A stretch of DNA of 50,965 nt. Origin: Candidatus Dadabacteria bacterium. Its GTDB lineage: Bacteria > Desulfobacterota_D > UBA1144 > Nemesobacterales > Nemesobacteraceae. Position numbers and translations under genes: made by a program. How positions within the stretch are numbered: position 1 is the first letter of the stretch; each line of letters opens with the position of its first letter. Below the pieces are notes generated by a model. That model had not been told where the DNA came from and did not search any database. It saw only the letters and a list, made by a program, of their open reading frames with translations. Shown one piece after another: positions 19,855 to 28,315 of this stretch. The stretch spans positions 1-50,965 of the forward strand of contig JAJDTG010000002.1 of NCBI GenBank assembly GCA_022827275.1, given 5' to 3'.

Positions 19855-20846
19855 CTGTTTTCTCCTGTTAAGTGGGTACGTCCGCTCACATTATCCTTAA
19901 TTTTTTCGTACGCGTCTATTATTTTCATCACGAGAGGATGCCTTATGACGTCAGTTTTCGAGAAATTGACGAACTCTATTCCTTTTATTCCGGAGAGAAT
20001 GTTCATGGCTTCGATAAGCCCTGAGTTCTGTTCTCTGGCAAGGTCTATCTGGGTTATGTCTCCAGTTATCACCGCCTTTGAGCCGAACCCGAGTCGGGTG
20101 AGAAACATCTTCATCTGTATCGCCGTTGTGTTCTGGGCTTCATCGAGAATTATGAACGCGTCGTTTAATGTTCTTCCTCTCATGTAGGCTATCGGGACGA
20201 TTTCGATCATGTTCTTTTCAATCAGCCTGTTTGCCTTCTCAAATTCCATCATGTCGTAGAGGGCGTCAAAAAGAGGTCTCAGGTAGGGATTCACCTTTTC
20301 CTGAAGATCGCCGGGGAGGAAACCCAGCTTTTCTCCGGCCTCCACCGCGGGCCGCGCGAGCACTATCCTGTTCACCTTCTTGTTCGTAAACGCCGAGATG
20401 GCCATTGCCATTGCCAGATAGGTCTTTCCCGTTCCGGCGGGGCCTATTCCGAACACCATGTCATTTCTTCTTATGGCGTCGATGTAGAGTTTCTGGTTTA
20501 TCGTCTTGGGGCTTATTATTTTTTTCCGAACGGAAATGCAGACCGTGTCGAGGAATATTTCTTCAAGTGAGGCGTCTTTCTGCCCCAGAAGCCTCTTCGC
20601 TATTTTTATGTCGGAGGGCTGAAGTACGTATCCCTTTTCTATAAGGGTATACATCTGCCCCATGAGCATGCCCGCTTCGGCAGTTCTCTCCTCGTTTCCC
20701 TCAAGAGTGATCTTGTTGCCCCTGGTGTGGATGCTTATGTCGAATTCGTTTTCTATTTCCTTGAGATTCGAGTTAAGTTCCCCGTAGAGGACCTTTACCG
20801 CTTCAATGTTCTCAAGTTCAAGTTCCCTGATTCCGTCCATAGGCAC
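19851..20846 (-). CDS. phoH: PhoH-family ATPase
   Basis: A 331-residue PhoH-like protein. Residues 1-80 form a small KH-like N-terminal region, Walker A GPAGTGKT is at 135-142, and FIILDEAQNTT is the Walker B. The segments ARPAVEAGEKLGFLPGDLQEK and AYMRGRTLNDAF are family signatures. PhoH2-like ATPases are linked to RNA unwinding and ribosome or RNA quality control, and often neighbour ybeY; here ybeY is absent and a lipoprotein gene follows with a 4-bp overlap. The name comes from phosphate-starvation induction in E. coli; no Pho box was recognised. Confidence 0.93.
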   Translation of the reverse strand: MPMDGIRELELENIEAVKVLYGELNSNLKEIENEFDISIHTRGNKITLEGNEERTAEAGMLMGQMYTLIEKGYVLQPSDIKIAKRLLGQKDASLEEIFLDTVCISVRKKIISPKTINQKLYIDAIRRNDMVFGIGPAGTGKTYLAMAMAISAFTNKKVNRIVLARPAVEAGEKLGFLPGDLQEKVNPYLRPLFDALYDMMEFEKANRLIEKNMIEIVPIAYMRGRTLNDAFIILDEAQNTTAIQMKMFLTRLGFGSKAVITGDITQIDLAREQNSGLIEAMNILSGIKGIEFVNFSKTDVIRHPLVMKIIDAYEKIKDNVSGRTHLTGENR

Positions 20847-21000
20847 TTAGGAAGCCGCGCGGGAGAAATTTTGCTTCGTGTTTGGAATTTTTATTGTACC
20901 CACCCGAAAACGATACTGTACAATTCGGCGTCTCACATCAGTTTATTTTCCCTTTTTTAAGGCTTTTCTCAACACTTGATTTTTTGCCGGCACATGGAAC

Positions 21001-22683
21001 CTAGCCGGTCTTCCATGTTTTAACCGCCTGATCAGCGAGCCAGGACTGGTAATTGTTAAGACTGGCCAGATCCCAGCAGTCGTATTCTGCGATCTTCCTA
21101 GGCAGCTTGAAGGGAGTTTCGAGATAGTGCGACTTCTTGGTGGCAAAATCATCACGTTCCAAGGAGTCCTGTTCCAAAAGCAGCATATTCCCTAGTCGGT
21201 CTGCGATATCATTTGCTCCCTCGCCAAAATCCCGATACCACTCCGGACTTGGATTGTATGGGCAGATGTGCTCAAGTTTTGTATCAAGGTATCTGACCTT
21301 GCGGCCTAGTTTGCTTTCTATCTCGGCCAGCAGGAAGCGGATTTTTTTGGATGAGCGCCGACTAGGCATCTTGTAATACTCAAAAGCGTTCTTGAATGCC
21401 TTGTCGGAAGGATAGAGACTTTTATAATCGGAGCTGTTCTTAACGTGACTTGCGCGTTTGAATTCACCGCTGGCTATTTTGATGGCGATGCTGTTGTAAC
21501 GCCTCTCTTGCTGGTTTGCTGAATATCCGCAAATCACGTTATAACGAATTGACAAGCAATAGAGATACCGTAGCGTCTTGATGAACTCAGGGGGTGAAAA
21601 CTTCTCAAACGCTGTCATTAACACCATATAGGGCTGCCGTATGCCGAAAAGCTTCAAACCTTCAAGGAAATGCACAGCCTTTTTATATTTTCCTCCCGCG
21701 TGCTGCTGCCACCACTGGTCATAAGGGCTGGATAACAGCGCATATAAAGGAGCCGAGTCTGTTAATGACCTTAGGTATCCATGTGCTTGCTCGGGCGTGG
21801 TATAAAGTTGCCTTACCGATTTGAACAATTCTCTTTTGGTTGAAAAAGGACTGCGGGAATTGTGGTGATAACGGACAAAATCAGTAAAGTTGTTCTCTCC
21901 TAATTCATCAAGAATCTTTGACCAGGTTTCATCAAGATCATCCAGTGTTTCGTCGGGCACGTCATCATTTTTGGTAACCACTGAAAAAATATAGTTTTTT
22001 AAAAGATCGGGCGTTGAAAGCTGTACTCCTCTGGCATTTAGTGTTTCAAACACCTTGTAGGCGTTTAGATTGTCCCGCACCACAATTTTCGTGAAAATCA
22101 ATCTGGATGAGAATCTGTTGATAAATGCACCGATTTCCTCGCCGCTATTTCCCAGATTCTTGCTGCAGAAGAACTCGAAGGCTTTGCTCAGCAGTCTGTT
22201 GGTCGCGGTAATTCCCCGGCTATTGGACGCGCGGAGATTGGAACAGATATCCTTGTAAAAACGTCCATTGTTGCGATTAAGTGTCAGCCTGCTGCTCACT
22301 CGCAATGAGACGATATCTTTTGATCCGATATAGCGTCCTGTGATCTCTTTCAGACGCTCTTCGTTTTTCTCGGTATCTTTACCTTCCTCAGCCAATTGCT
22401 GAATGTGTCGCATTGCAGCCAGGATCAGCAGGGAAAGCGTAACTAGGCGTTGCTGGCCATCTATCACTTCGAAATCATTCTGGCCCTTGCGTTGTAATAC
22501 TATATAACCCATATAGTGAAAGCCTTCCTGTTCTAGGTTTTCAATATCCGCCCACAGGTCTTCCCACTGTTCCTGCTCCCAGGAATAATCCCGCTGAAAG
22601 TGTGGTACGGTATATTTGGCTGCGTTGCCCAGCAGCTCGGACAGGCTTTGATTGGCAGGTTCCATCAGCATAAAGCCGCTCAT
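21001..22683 (-). CDS. DUF262/DUF1524 protein, GmrSD-type restriction nuclease
   Basis: A 560-residue single-chain protein. The N-terminal DUF262 half has FQRDYSW at 29-35 and DGQQR at 75-79, the ParB/sulfiredoxin-like nucleotide-binding motif. The C-terminal DUF1524 half has LEHICP with His472 followed by W and a LGNMLLL segment, the His-Me-finger-like HxxP site. GmrSD enzymes of this architecture cut glucosylated hydroxymethylcytosine DNA, and relatives such as BrxU and SspE-like proteins sense other DNA modifications. The gene stands alone between phoH and an epimerase gene and looks richer in A/T than its neighbours, suggesting acquisition. Whether it recognises base or phosphorothioate marks is open. 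Confidence 0.83.
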   Translation of the reverse strand: MSGFMLMEPANQSLSELLGNAAKYTVPHFQRDYSWEQEQWEDLWADIENLEQEGFHYMGYIVLQRKGQNDFEVIDGQQRLVTLSLLILAAMRHIQQLAEEGKDTEKNEERLKEITGRYIGSKDIVSLRVSSRLTLNRNNGRFYKDICSNLRASNSRGITATNRLLSKAFEFFCSKNLGNSGEEIGAFINRFSSRLIFTKIVVRDNLNAYKVFETLNARGVQLSTPDLLKNYIFSVVTKNDDVPDETLDDLDETWSKILDELGENNFTDFVRYHHNSRSPFSTKRELFKSVRQLYTTPEQAHGYLRSLTDSAPLYALLSSPYDQWWQQHAGGKYKKAVHFLEGLKLFGIRQPYMVLMTAFEKFSPPEFIKTLRYLYCLSIRYNVICGYSANQQERRYNSIAIKIASGEFKRASHVKNSSDYKSLYPSDKAFKNAFEYYKMPSRRSSKKIRFLLAEIESKLGRKVRYLDTKLEHICPYNPSPEWYRDFGEGANDIADRLGNMLLLEQDSLERDDFATKKSHYLETPFKLPRKIAEYDCWDLASLNNYQSWLADQAVKTWKTG

Positions 22684-22724
22684 GTGGACACATCCTTAAC
22701 ATACAACTTCAATACTCTAAATCT

Positions 22725-22735
22725 TGCCCGCTACC
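22725..22735 (+). repeat. Intergenic 11-mer TGCCCGCTACC, copy 2
   Basis: Identical to 15215-15225 and 34804-34814. This copy is 42 bp upstream of the DUF262 gene start, opposite to its direction. The rest of the 173-bp gap has no visible gene. Confidence 0.35.
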
Positions 22736-22856
22736 ACTTGGGAGGTCAACGCAGCATGATACTTGTGTAGGAAGTCGTCGCTGTTTGGCGGGGAGGAGAT
22801 GGCGGTTGGTGGTTCTTTCTTCAAGACGGATCCGAGAAAGAGAAGGGGGCCATTCT

Positions 22857-23669
22857 CTAGGGTATTCCAAGTGGGTCCGGATAAATCAGTCTGTAACCGA
22901 GAGTTTCTTTAAGCTTTTCGTTTGAGACTATCTTGTATTCCGGCGGGTTTTCCGTTTCGAAAAGCGGCGGTTCGATCCCGTATTTCCAGGCTTCACGCGA
23001 GTAGTACTCCCTTCTTGTGGGATGCTCGTCGCAGACGGCGTTTAGTATCGTATTTCTTATGTTGAGTTCTATTATGTTTCTCACGATTCCTATGCAGTCA
23101 TCGCGGTGTATGAGGTTAAGTGGGCAGTCGGGGTTTAGCACCAGTTTTTTCTTTTTTATCGATCTTATTGGCGCCCTGTTGTAGCCTATCAGTCCCGAAA
23201 ACCGTATCACGGTCGTATCGAATTCCGGATTATCCATTAAAAGCTTCTCAACACGCAGAAGAGCTTTTCCCGACGGTTTGTCGGGATGGAGAGAGTCTTC
23301 TTCTCTCACCACTCCATTTGTGTTCGGATAAACTGAGGTTGAGCTGGCGAAGATGACCATTTTCCCCGGGGGAGAAGGTATCGCTTCTATCAGATTCGCG
23401 ATCTGCTTTTCATGGTAGGTCTCTATATCGTCTCTTCGCTCAGGGGGAAAGTTTATGAAAATAACATGAGAGGAGAAAAATTCCTCCGCCCCATCTCCGT
23501 TTACTTCAGGGCAGATGTCTATTATGTAAGGCTCTATTCCTTTTTCCGGGAGGGAAGCGAGTGCCTCGGGACTCCTGACAGATCCTCTTACGGAAAAACC
23601 CGCTTCCTTAAGGGATATCGCAAGCGGCTCTCCGAGCCATCCGCAGCCGAGGATGCTCACGGTTCTCAC
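22857..23669 (-). CDS. NAD(P)-dependent epimerase/dehydratase-like protein (YeeZ type)
   Basis: A 270-residue extended short-chain dehydrogenase-like protein. The Rossmann glycine motif GCGWLGEPLA is at residues 8-17 and the SSTSVYP segment holds the usual tyrosine. The YxxxK pair is not present in its normal spacing, so classical epimerase chemistry is doubtful; the family resembles YeeZ, of unknown substrate. The GTG start overlaps the stop of the upstream DUF1289 gene in a GTGA arrangement. It ends the purC-DUF1289-epimerase operon. Domain-based naming is safe; the reaction is not known. Confidence 0.75.
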   Translation of the reverse strand: MRTVSILGCGWLGEPLAISLKEAGFSVRGSVRSPEALASLPEKGIEPYIIDICPEVNGDGAEEFFSSHVIFINFPPERRDDIETYHEKQIANLIEAIPSPPGKMVIFASSTSVYPNTNGVVREEDSLHPDKPSGKALLRVEKLLMDNPEFDTTVIRFSGLIGYNRAPIRSIKKKKLVLNPDCPLNLIHRDDCIGIVRNIIELNIRNTILNAVCDEHPTRREYYSREAWKYGIEPPLFETENPPEYKIVSNEKLKETLGYRLIYPDPLGIP

Positions 23670-23842
23670 CGGTTCTGCTCCGCCTCGCGCGTCGTTATCT
23701 CACGCATGACTTCCGCTCTCTGCTCGTCTGAATACTCCTCCCAGTTTGCTATCTCGTCGCTTGTGCGAAGACACCCGACGCATAGCTCCGTGTCCTCATC
23801 CATTATGCATATGCCGTTGCAGGGAGAGCTTGTTTTTCCCAA
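23666..23842 (-). CDS. Small DUF1289 protein
   Basis: A 58-residue gene easily missed because of size and a TTG start. The peptide begins LGKTSSPCNGICIMD and continues ELCVGCLRTSDEIANW, the DUF1289 pattern with cysteines at 8, 12, 21 and 24 that probably bind zinc or iron. GGAGG stands about 7 nt before the TTG. The gene starts 4 bp after the purC stop and its stop overlaps the GTG of the epimerase gene, so all three are one operon. Function is unknown; DUF1289 proteins of this size are widespread in Gram-negative bacteria. Confidence 0.82.
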   Translation of the reverse strand: MGKTSSPCNGICIMDEDTELCVGCLRTSDEIANWEEYSDEQRAEVMREITTREAEQNR

Positions 23843-23846
23843 GGCG

Positions 23847-24782
23847 TTATCCTCCGCAGAAAAGCCTCAGCATCTCAAGATACTTCTCGCTTGTTTTTCT
23901 TACTATTTCGGGCGGGAGCTCGGGAGCCGGGGGATTCCTGTCCCAGCCCGTCTGCTTGAGGTAGTCCCTTACGAACTGCTTGTCAAAACTTGTCTGGGGT
24001 CCGCCCGGGGCATAGTCCGCCCGGGGCCAGAATCTTGAGGAATCCGGCGTCAGGGCTTCGTCTATCAGGATGAGTTCCCGGGTGTCCCGGTCTATTCCGA
24101 ACTCGAATTTAGTGTCGGCTATTATCATTCCCTTCTCCTCGGCTATCGCGGCCGCCGCGGTGTAGATCTCAATGCTTACGTCCCGCACCCTGCCCGCAAG
24201 TTCCGCTCCTATCATCTCGCGTACTTTCCCGAACGTTATGTTCTCGTCATGTGTTCCCTGTTCCGCCTTTGTCGACGGGGTGAATATAGGTTCGGGAAGC
24301 TTCTGCGACTCAAGGAGTCCTTCCCCAAGCGGTATGCCGCAGACGGAGCCTGTCTTCTTGTACTCTTCCCACCCCGAGCCGCTTATGTATCCTCTCACTA
24401 CGCACTCCACGGGAAGCGGGTCGGTTTTTTTTACCAGCATTGACCGTCCGGCGAGTGTTTCTGCGTGATTCCCGAATGGTTCGGGGAAATCTCCGGGGTC
24501 CGTTGAGATCATGTGGTTCGGGATTATGTGTTCTGTTTTCTGGAACCAGAACTCGGAGACGCGGTTCAGCACCTCGCCCTTTGCGGGTATCCCGTTTGGC
24601 AGTATGACATCAAAGGCCGAGATACGGTCGGTGGCTATCATTACGATACGCTCGCCGAGGTCGTATATGTCCCTTACCTTGCCCCTTCTGGGTTTCCCTG
24701 ATCCGATGAAGTCCGTGCTGAGTACAGTTTTGCGAATGGTTCCGTCACTTGGTTCCCGTTTTTTGCGGAAGGCTCTGACCAA
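23847..24782 (-). CDS. purC: SAICAR synthetase (phosphoribosylaminoimidazole-succinocarboxamide synthase)
   Basis: A 311-residue enzyme for step 8 of IMP synthesis, joining CAIR and aspartate with ATP. Signatures are [38 protein letters not shown] and DTKFEFGID. The start is uncertain: the TTG at 24782 gives about 20 extra residues rich in Arg and Lys before the conserved [15 protein letters not shown], and no strong ribosome binding site is seen. No in-frame ATG lies closer. It heads the operon with the DUF1289 and epimerase genes. The 263 bp upstream hold no gene that I can support. Confidence 0.93.
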   Translation of the reverse strand: MVRAFRKKREPSDGTIRKTVLSTDFIGSGKPRRGKVRDIYDLGERIVMIATDRISAFDVILPNGIPAKGEVLNRVSEFWFQKTEHIIPNHMISTDPGDFPEPFGNHAETLAGRSMLVKKTDPLPVECVVRGYISGSGWEEYKKTGSVCGIPLGEGLLESQKLPEPIFTPSTKAEQGTHDENITFGKVREMIGAELAGRVRDVSIEIYTAAAAIAEEKGMIIADTKFEFGIDRDTRELILIDEALTPDSSRFWPRADYAPGGPQTSFDKQFVRDYLKQTGWDRNPPAPELPPEIVRKTSEKYLEMLRLFCGG

Positions 24783-25045
24783 ACGGTGAAGCTACCCGAA
24801 ACCGCTTCTGTTCTCAAGCACACTGTCAGATCTTTGCAGTTTGGGCAATACGCGCCCGCGTATATGCCCGGCGGTGCGGGAAGCTGGGAAGGGAAGTGCT
24901 GCCGAGGAAATTTCTCTGCACGTGGAAGCAACGGACATCTCTGGCGTGAAGCGGAGTTCTGAGGAGAAAAGAATAGACAGAAAGGGATTCCACTGCAGGA
25001 GTTTTTAAGGCGCCTTGTCTGCGGGGCTTATGTCTGTCTCCGTGT

Positions 25046-27913
25046 TTACCTCGGATGCGTGTTCCGCTCTTTTCTCCACACCAAAAGCAGACAGGAGATG
25101 ATCAGAAAAAGGTTGAACACTGTGCCCAGCAGTCCGCTTCCGCCGGTTCCATAAGAAACAACAGAACATCCCCCGCCACCATCTTCCTCCATAACAGGAG
25201 GTTCAGGAATCTCAACGAAAACCCCGAAAAGAGACGACAGGGATGAAGTGTCAGCGCATAACGATTCCATATTGTTAACAGTCTCTATCCCGGACCCCGA
25301 AAGAGGTATCCAGTCCTCTCCATCATAACGGTAAAGCCCGGGCATTGGCTCCTCAGCATCTTCTGGTTCAGAAGCGGGCAGACACACAGACACTGTCTCA
25401 TCCTCCCCGAGCGTGACGCTGCCAATACCCGCTCTCACCGCAAACCCCTCAAGACTAAACCCCTCAGGCAGTTGCTCTTCCGAAGGAACGCTGAGTTCAA
25501 AGGAAACAGTTTCAACGCGCCCAGCAACGGGAGAAGAAAGTATTATTGACGGCATCTTCTCACCAGGCTGTTCGTCTCCCGCTACGCTTAATTCTATCGT
25601 AATGTACTTTCCTTCCTCGCTGCTGATCTCGATCAGGCTTGTACCCACGCAACGGGGAGATATGGCCAATCCATCATCCCCACTGTCTTCACTCAGACCA
25701 TCACAGTCGGATTCCGGTGGAGATGGCGGAGGCGGTGGCGGTGGAGGTGGCGGAGGCGGTGGCGGGGGAGGCGGCGGACAGTAGGAAGGGGTATAATTAC
25801 TGATACCATCCAGCCACTTCATGAACTCCGGATCGTCAGGAACACCCACACCTGTACACCTTAGGTCAAGCGTATCAAGGGCGAGGCTAGAGAGTTCAAG
25901 CGGGAGTTCTCCTGTAAGACTACGGTTTCCGGAAAGAGTCAGTTTCTTAAGGGACAGCAGACCCGAAAACGCGTCATCCATATCTCCCCTGAGATTGTTG
26001 TTCGGAAGATCAAGTCCCGTAACCAGACCGTTTTCATTAAGGGTTACCCCATGCCAGTCGGAAGTAACCGCTCCAGATAACCAATTGTTCTTATTTCTCC
26101 ATTCCGCTCCGTTGTTGCTGGCATGTATAAAGCGCAGCGCGGCCCTGTCATGCTTGAGCAAGAGACTTAAATCTGTGGGTGGGACAAGTTCCGTATTTGA
26201 CCAGAGGGAGAGTTCAACAAGACTGCTGAGACTACTCAGGTCTGGTATTGTTCCCGTTAAACCGTTTTTGTGGAGATATAAATACTCAAGGTTGCTCAGG
26301 TTCCCGAGCGTAGACGGTATCGTGCCGCTTAACTCGTTTTCGTAGAGATACAAATACTGGAGGCTGGTCAGGCTGCTCAGGTCTGGTATCGGACCGCTTA
26401 ACTTGTTTTCGTGGAGATACAAATACTGGAGGCTGGTCAGGCTGCTCAGGTCTGGTATCGCACCGCTTAACTCGTTGCGGTGGAGAATCAACTGCGTAAG
26501 GCTGGTCAGGCTGCTAGTGCTCAGGTCCGGTATCTCACTTAACTGGTTGTTATGGAGCCACAATACCGAAAGGTTTCTAAGGTTCCCGATCTCAGGTGGT
26601 ATCGCGCCGCTTAACTGGTTGTTGTTGAGAAGCAACTCCGAAAGGTTGTCCAGCCTCCCAAGCTCTGATGGTATCGCGCCGCTTAACTGGTTGTTCTGGA
26701 GATACAACCGCCGGAGGCCGGTCAGTGCGCTCAAGTCCGGTATCTCTCCGGTTAACTGATTATTGTGGAGCCACAACCACCAGAGGCCGGTCAGTGCGCT
26801 CAAGTCCGGTATCTCTCCGGTTAACTGGTTGTTATGGAGATACAAATACTGGAGGCTTCTCGGTCCGCTCAAGTCTGGTATCTCGCTTAACCGGTTTTCA
26901 TGGAGATACAAATACTGGAGGCTGCTCAAGTTCTTAATCGTAGACGGTATTGAGCTTAGCTCGTTGTTGTTAAGATACATCTCTGTAAGGCTGGTCAGTC
27001 CGCTCAAGTCTGGAATGCTTCCTGTTAACTGATTCTGGGCAAGATTGAGAGTTATAAGGCTGGTCAGGCCGCCTAAGGCAGCAGGCATGTTTCCCGTTAA
27101 CCGGTTATCGTTGAGAATGAGATACTGCAGCGTTTGCGGCAGGTTAGATGGTATGGTTCCGCTCAGCCTATTGTTGTCAAGAAACAGAGAATCAAGGCTG
27201 GTCAGCCTGCTCAAGTCTGGAATGCTTCCTGTTAACTGATTCAGGGCAAGATTGAGAGTTGTAAGGCTGGTCAGGTCGCCCAAGGCAGCAGGTATGCTCC
27301 CTGTTAACTGATTCCCGGCAAGATTGAGAGTTATAAGGTTGGGCAGGCTGCCCAAGGCAGCAGGTATGCTCCCTGTTAACTGATTATCGGAAAAATCCAG
27401 TATTTCAAGGCTATTCAGGTTGCCCAAGGCGGCGGGCATGCTCCCCGTTAGGTTGTTGAGGCTAAGATTCAGATCTATAAGGTTAGTCAGGCGGAGCAAC
27501 AACTCAAACGGCATGGGTCCACTCAGATTGTTTTCTGGAAATGTCAGAGCAGTGACTCTGTTATCATTGTCCAAGCCAACTCCATACCATTTGTCTTGGT
27601 CTGTAAGCGGATCGTCGTTTTCGTCCCAGTTGGAGTTGTTTGTCCAGTTCGGACCGTCCGTTTCGCAGTAAAACTTTAAAAGGACCTCTCTATCAGTGGG
27701 AGAAGCCGGAAGCGACGGTTGGGGACAGGTTACCTGCGGTTGTTGCGCCCATACATTCCCCGCAAGAAGAAAAAACGCAAGTGCCGCAAAGATCAGAATA
27801 CAGCGCGAGACGGAAAGAAGACTTATTTCTCCGCTGGCGCGGAGTAATGCTAGTGGTTTATTATAATATGGGGGGGTCATACCAGCTTGACTGCTTTTAT
27901 GATCAAAACGCAT
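25046..27913 (-). CDS. Secreted or surface leucine-rich-repeat protein with polyproline stalk
   Basis: A 955-residue protein. A hydrophobic signal segment lies at about residues 37-55 and ends in VWAQ. An LRR N-cap-like region (ALLKFYCETDGPNW type) follows, then about 20 repeats of 22-24 residues with the plant-type core LxxLxLxxNxLxGxIP, a second DRAALRFIHASNNG module, 18 consecutive prolines, an acidic region, and a beta-rich domain. The C-terminus has GGGGCS, one membrane segment and WRKERN, the layout of a CTERM-like cell-surface sorting signal. It is probably exported and anchored, for adhesion or recognition. No enzyme motif is seen. Neighbours give no hint; it lies alone between purC and tRNA-Val. 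Confidence 0.82.
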   Translation of the reverse strand: MRFDHKSSQAGMTPPYYNKPLALLRASGEISLLSVSRCILIFAALAFFLLAGNVWAQQPQVTCPQPSLPASPTDREVLLKFYCETDGPNWTNNSNWDENDDPLTDQDKWYGVGLDNDNRVTALTFPENNLSGPMPFELLLRLTNLIDLNLSLNNLTGSMPAALGNLNSLEILDFSDNQLTGSIPAALGSLPNLITLNLAGNQLTGSIPAALGDLTSLTTLNLALNQLTGSIPDLSRLTSLDSLFLDNNRLSGTIPSNLPQTLQYLILNDNRLTGNMPAALGGLTSLITLNLAQNQLTGSIPDLSGLTSLTEMYLNNNELSSIPSTIKNLSSLQYLYLHENRLSEIPDLSGPRSLQYLYLHNNQLTGEIPDLSALTGLWWLWLHNNQLTGEIPDLSALTGLRRLYLQNNQLSGAIPSELGRLDNLSELLLNNNQLSGAIPPEIGNLRNLSVLWLHNNQLSEIPDLSTSSLTSLTQLILHRNELSGAIPDLSSLTSLQYLYLHENKLSGPIPDLSSLTSLQYLYLYENELSGTIPSTLGNLSNLEYLYLHKNGLTGTIPDLSSLSSLVELSLWSNTELVPPTDLSLLLKHDRAALRFIHASNNGAEWRNKNNWLSGAVTSDWHGVTLNENGLVTGLDLPNNNLRGDMDDAFSGLLSLKKLTLSGNRSLTGELPLELSSLALDTLDLRCTGVGVPDDPEFMKWLDGISNYTPSYCPPPPPPPPPPPPPPPPPPSPPESDCDGLSEDSGDDGLAISPRCVGTSLIEISSEEGKYITIELSVAGDEQPGEKMPSIILSSPVAGRVETVSFELSVPSEEQLPEGFSLEGFAVRAGIGSVTLGEDETVSVCLPASEPEDAEEPMPGLYRYDGEDWIPLSGSGIETVNNMESLCADTSSLSSLFGVFVEIPEPPVMEEDGGGGCSVVSYGTGGSGLLGTVFNLFLIISCLLLVWRKERNTHPR
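25741..25783 (-). repeat. Polyproline-coding tract within the LRR gene
   Basis: Most of the codons for 18 uninterrupted prolines lie here, using CCG, CCA, CCT and CCC in mixture. The codon mixture shows that the peptide tract is kept by selection or is old, not a fresh slippage product. It separates the LRR domain from the C-terminal domain. Confidence 0.7.
26200..27480 (-). repeat. Tandem LRR-coding repeats, about 69 bp each
   Basis: Repeat units of 69-72 bp encode the leucine-rich repeats. Some copies are nearly identical as DNA: a 47-bp block starting at 26345 recurs at 26414, exactly 69 bp on, and another starting near 26718 recurs near 26787. Such recent duplications allow repeat number to change by recombination. 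Confidence 0.75.
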
Positions 27914-27999
27914 AATGACACCATCCTGACTTGACTTGCCTCAAATAAAAGGAACTGCCGTCGGTTTCCAAGGAAATCACCAAACTCCACCTAAGTTAG

Positions 28000-28029
28000 A
28001 TTATATCAAAACATGAGTTGCTTTTGCAA
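28000..28029 (-). promoter_or_regulatory. Candidate promoter of the LRR gene
   Basis: Read leftward, TTGCAA (28024-28029) and a perfect TATAAT (28000-28005) are 18 bp apart. The transcription start near 27993 leaves an untranslated leader of about 80 nt. Confidence 0.5.
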
Positions 28030-28188
28030 TCGGATTTTTCCTGCGCGAAGGTTCTCTCGGAGATACTGTCCTGTGTGGCAAGCTGCGCGCGAGGTTGCTG
28101 CAGAGGCTTTATAACGGGCGGGGGTAAATCCGAAACAGCACACAAAACGGGAAGTACTGCGCAGCGTATTCAGACGTTTCCGGGATTC

Positions 28189-28218
28189 TTGACAATACAG
28201 GACAATTAAACACAATAT
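28189..28218 (+). promoter_or_regulatory. Candidate promoter of tRNA-Val and thrS
   Basis: A perfect TTGACA (28189-28194) is followed after 18 bp by CAATAT (28213-28218). Transcription would start near 28225, three bases before the mature tRNA. Confidence 0.5.
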
Positions 28219-28227
28219 CAGGTTTTT

Positions 28228-28302
28228 GAGCACGTAGCTCAGTGGCAGAGCACTTGCTTGACGTGCAAGGGGTCGCAGGTTCAAATCCTGCCGTGCTCAC
28301 CA
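28228..28302 (+). tRNA. tRNA-Val (anticodon GAC)
   Basis: A complete 75-nt cloverleaf with encoded CCA. The acceptor stem pairs GAGCACG with CGTGCTC, the anticodon stem CTTGC/GCAAG closes the loop TTGACGT with anticodon GAC, and the T arm is GCAGG-TTCAAAT-CCTGC. It reads GUC and, by wobble, GUU valine codons. thrS starts 13 nt after the CCA, so the tRNA is probably processed out of a longer transcript. Confidence 0.97.
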
Positions 28303-28315
28303 TGTATCGCGAGGG

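Larger units (their letters stand above)
27914..28227. other. Intergenic region with two outward promoters
   Basis: This 314-bp stretch separates the leftward LRR gene from the rightward tRNA-Val/thrS cluster. It holds a leftward promoter (28000-28029) and a rightward promoter (28189-28218). Nothing else is visible; an apparent leftward reading frame across it is the antisense shadow of the tRNA. Confidence 0.5.

Noticed and set aside
24674-24931. Leftward 85-codon frame with a CPNC motif overlapping the start of purC
   Set aside because: It overlaps purC in another frame, has low-complexity basic composition and no homologue I recognise. The cysteine motif alone is not enough.
25413-25784. 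Rightward frame ending in a polyglycine run
   Set aside because: It is the complement of the polyproline tract in the LRR gene.
25046-27913. CRISPR-like or other non-coding tandem repeat array
   Set aside because: The 69-bp periodicity is explained by leucine-rich-repeat codons; there are no spacers and the reading frame is intact.
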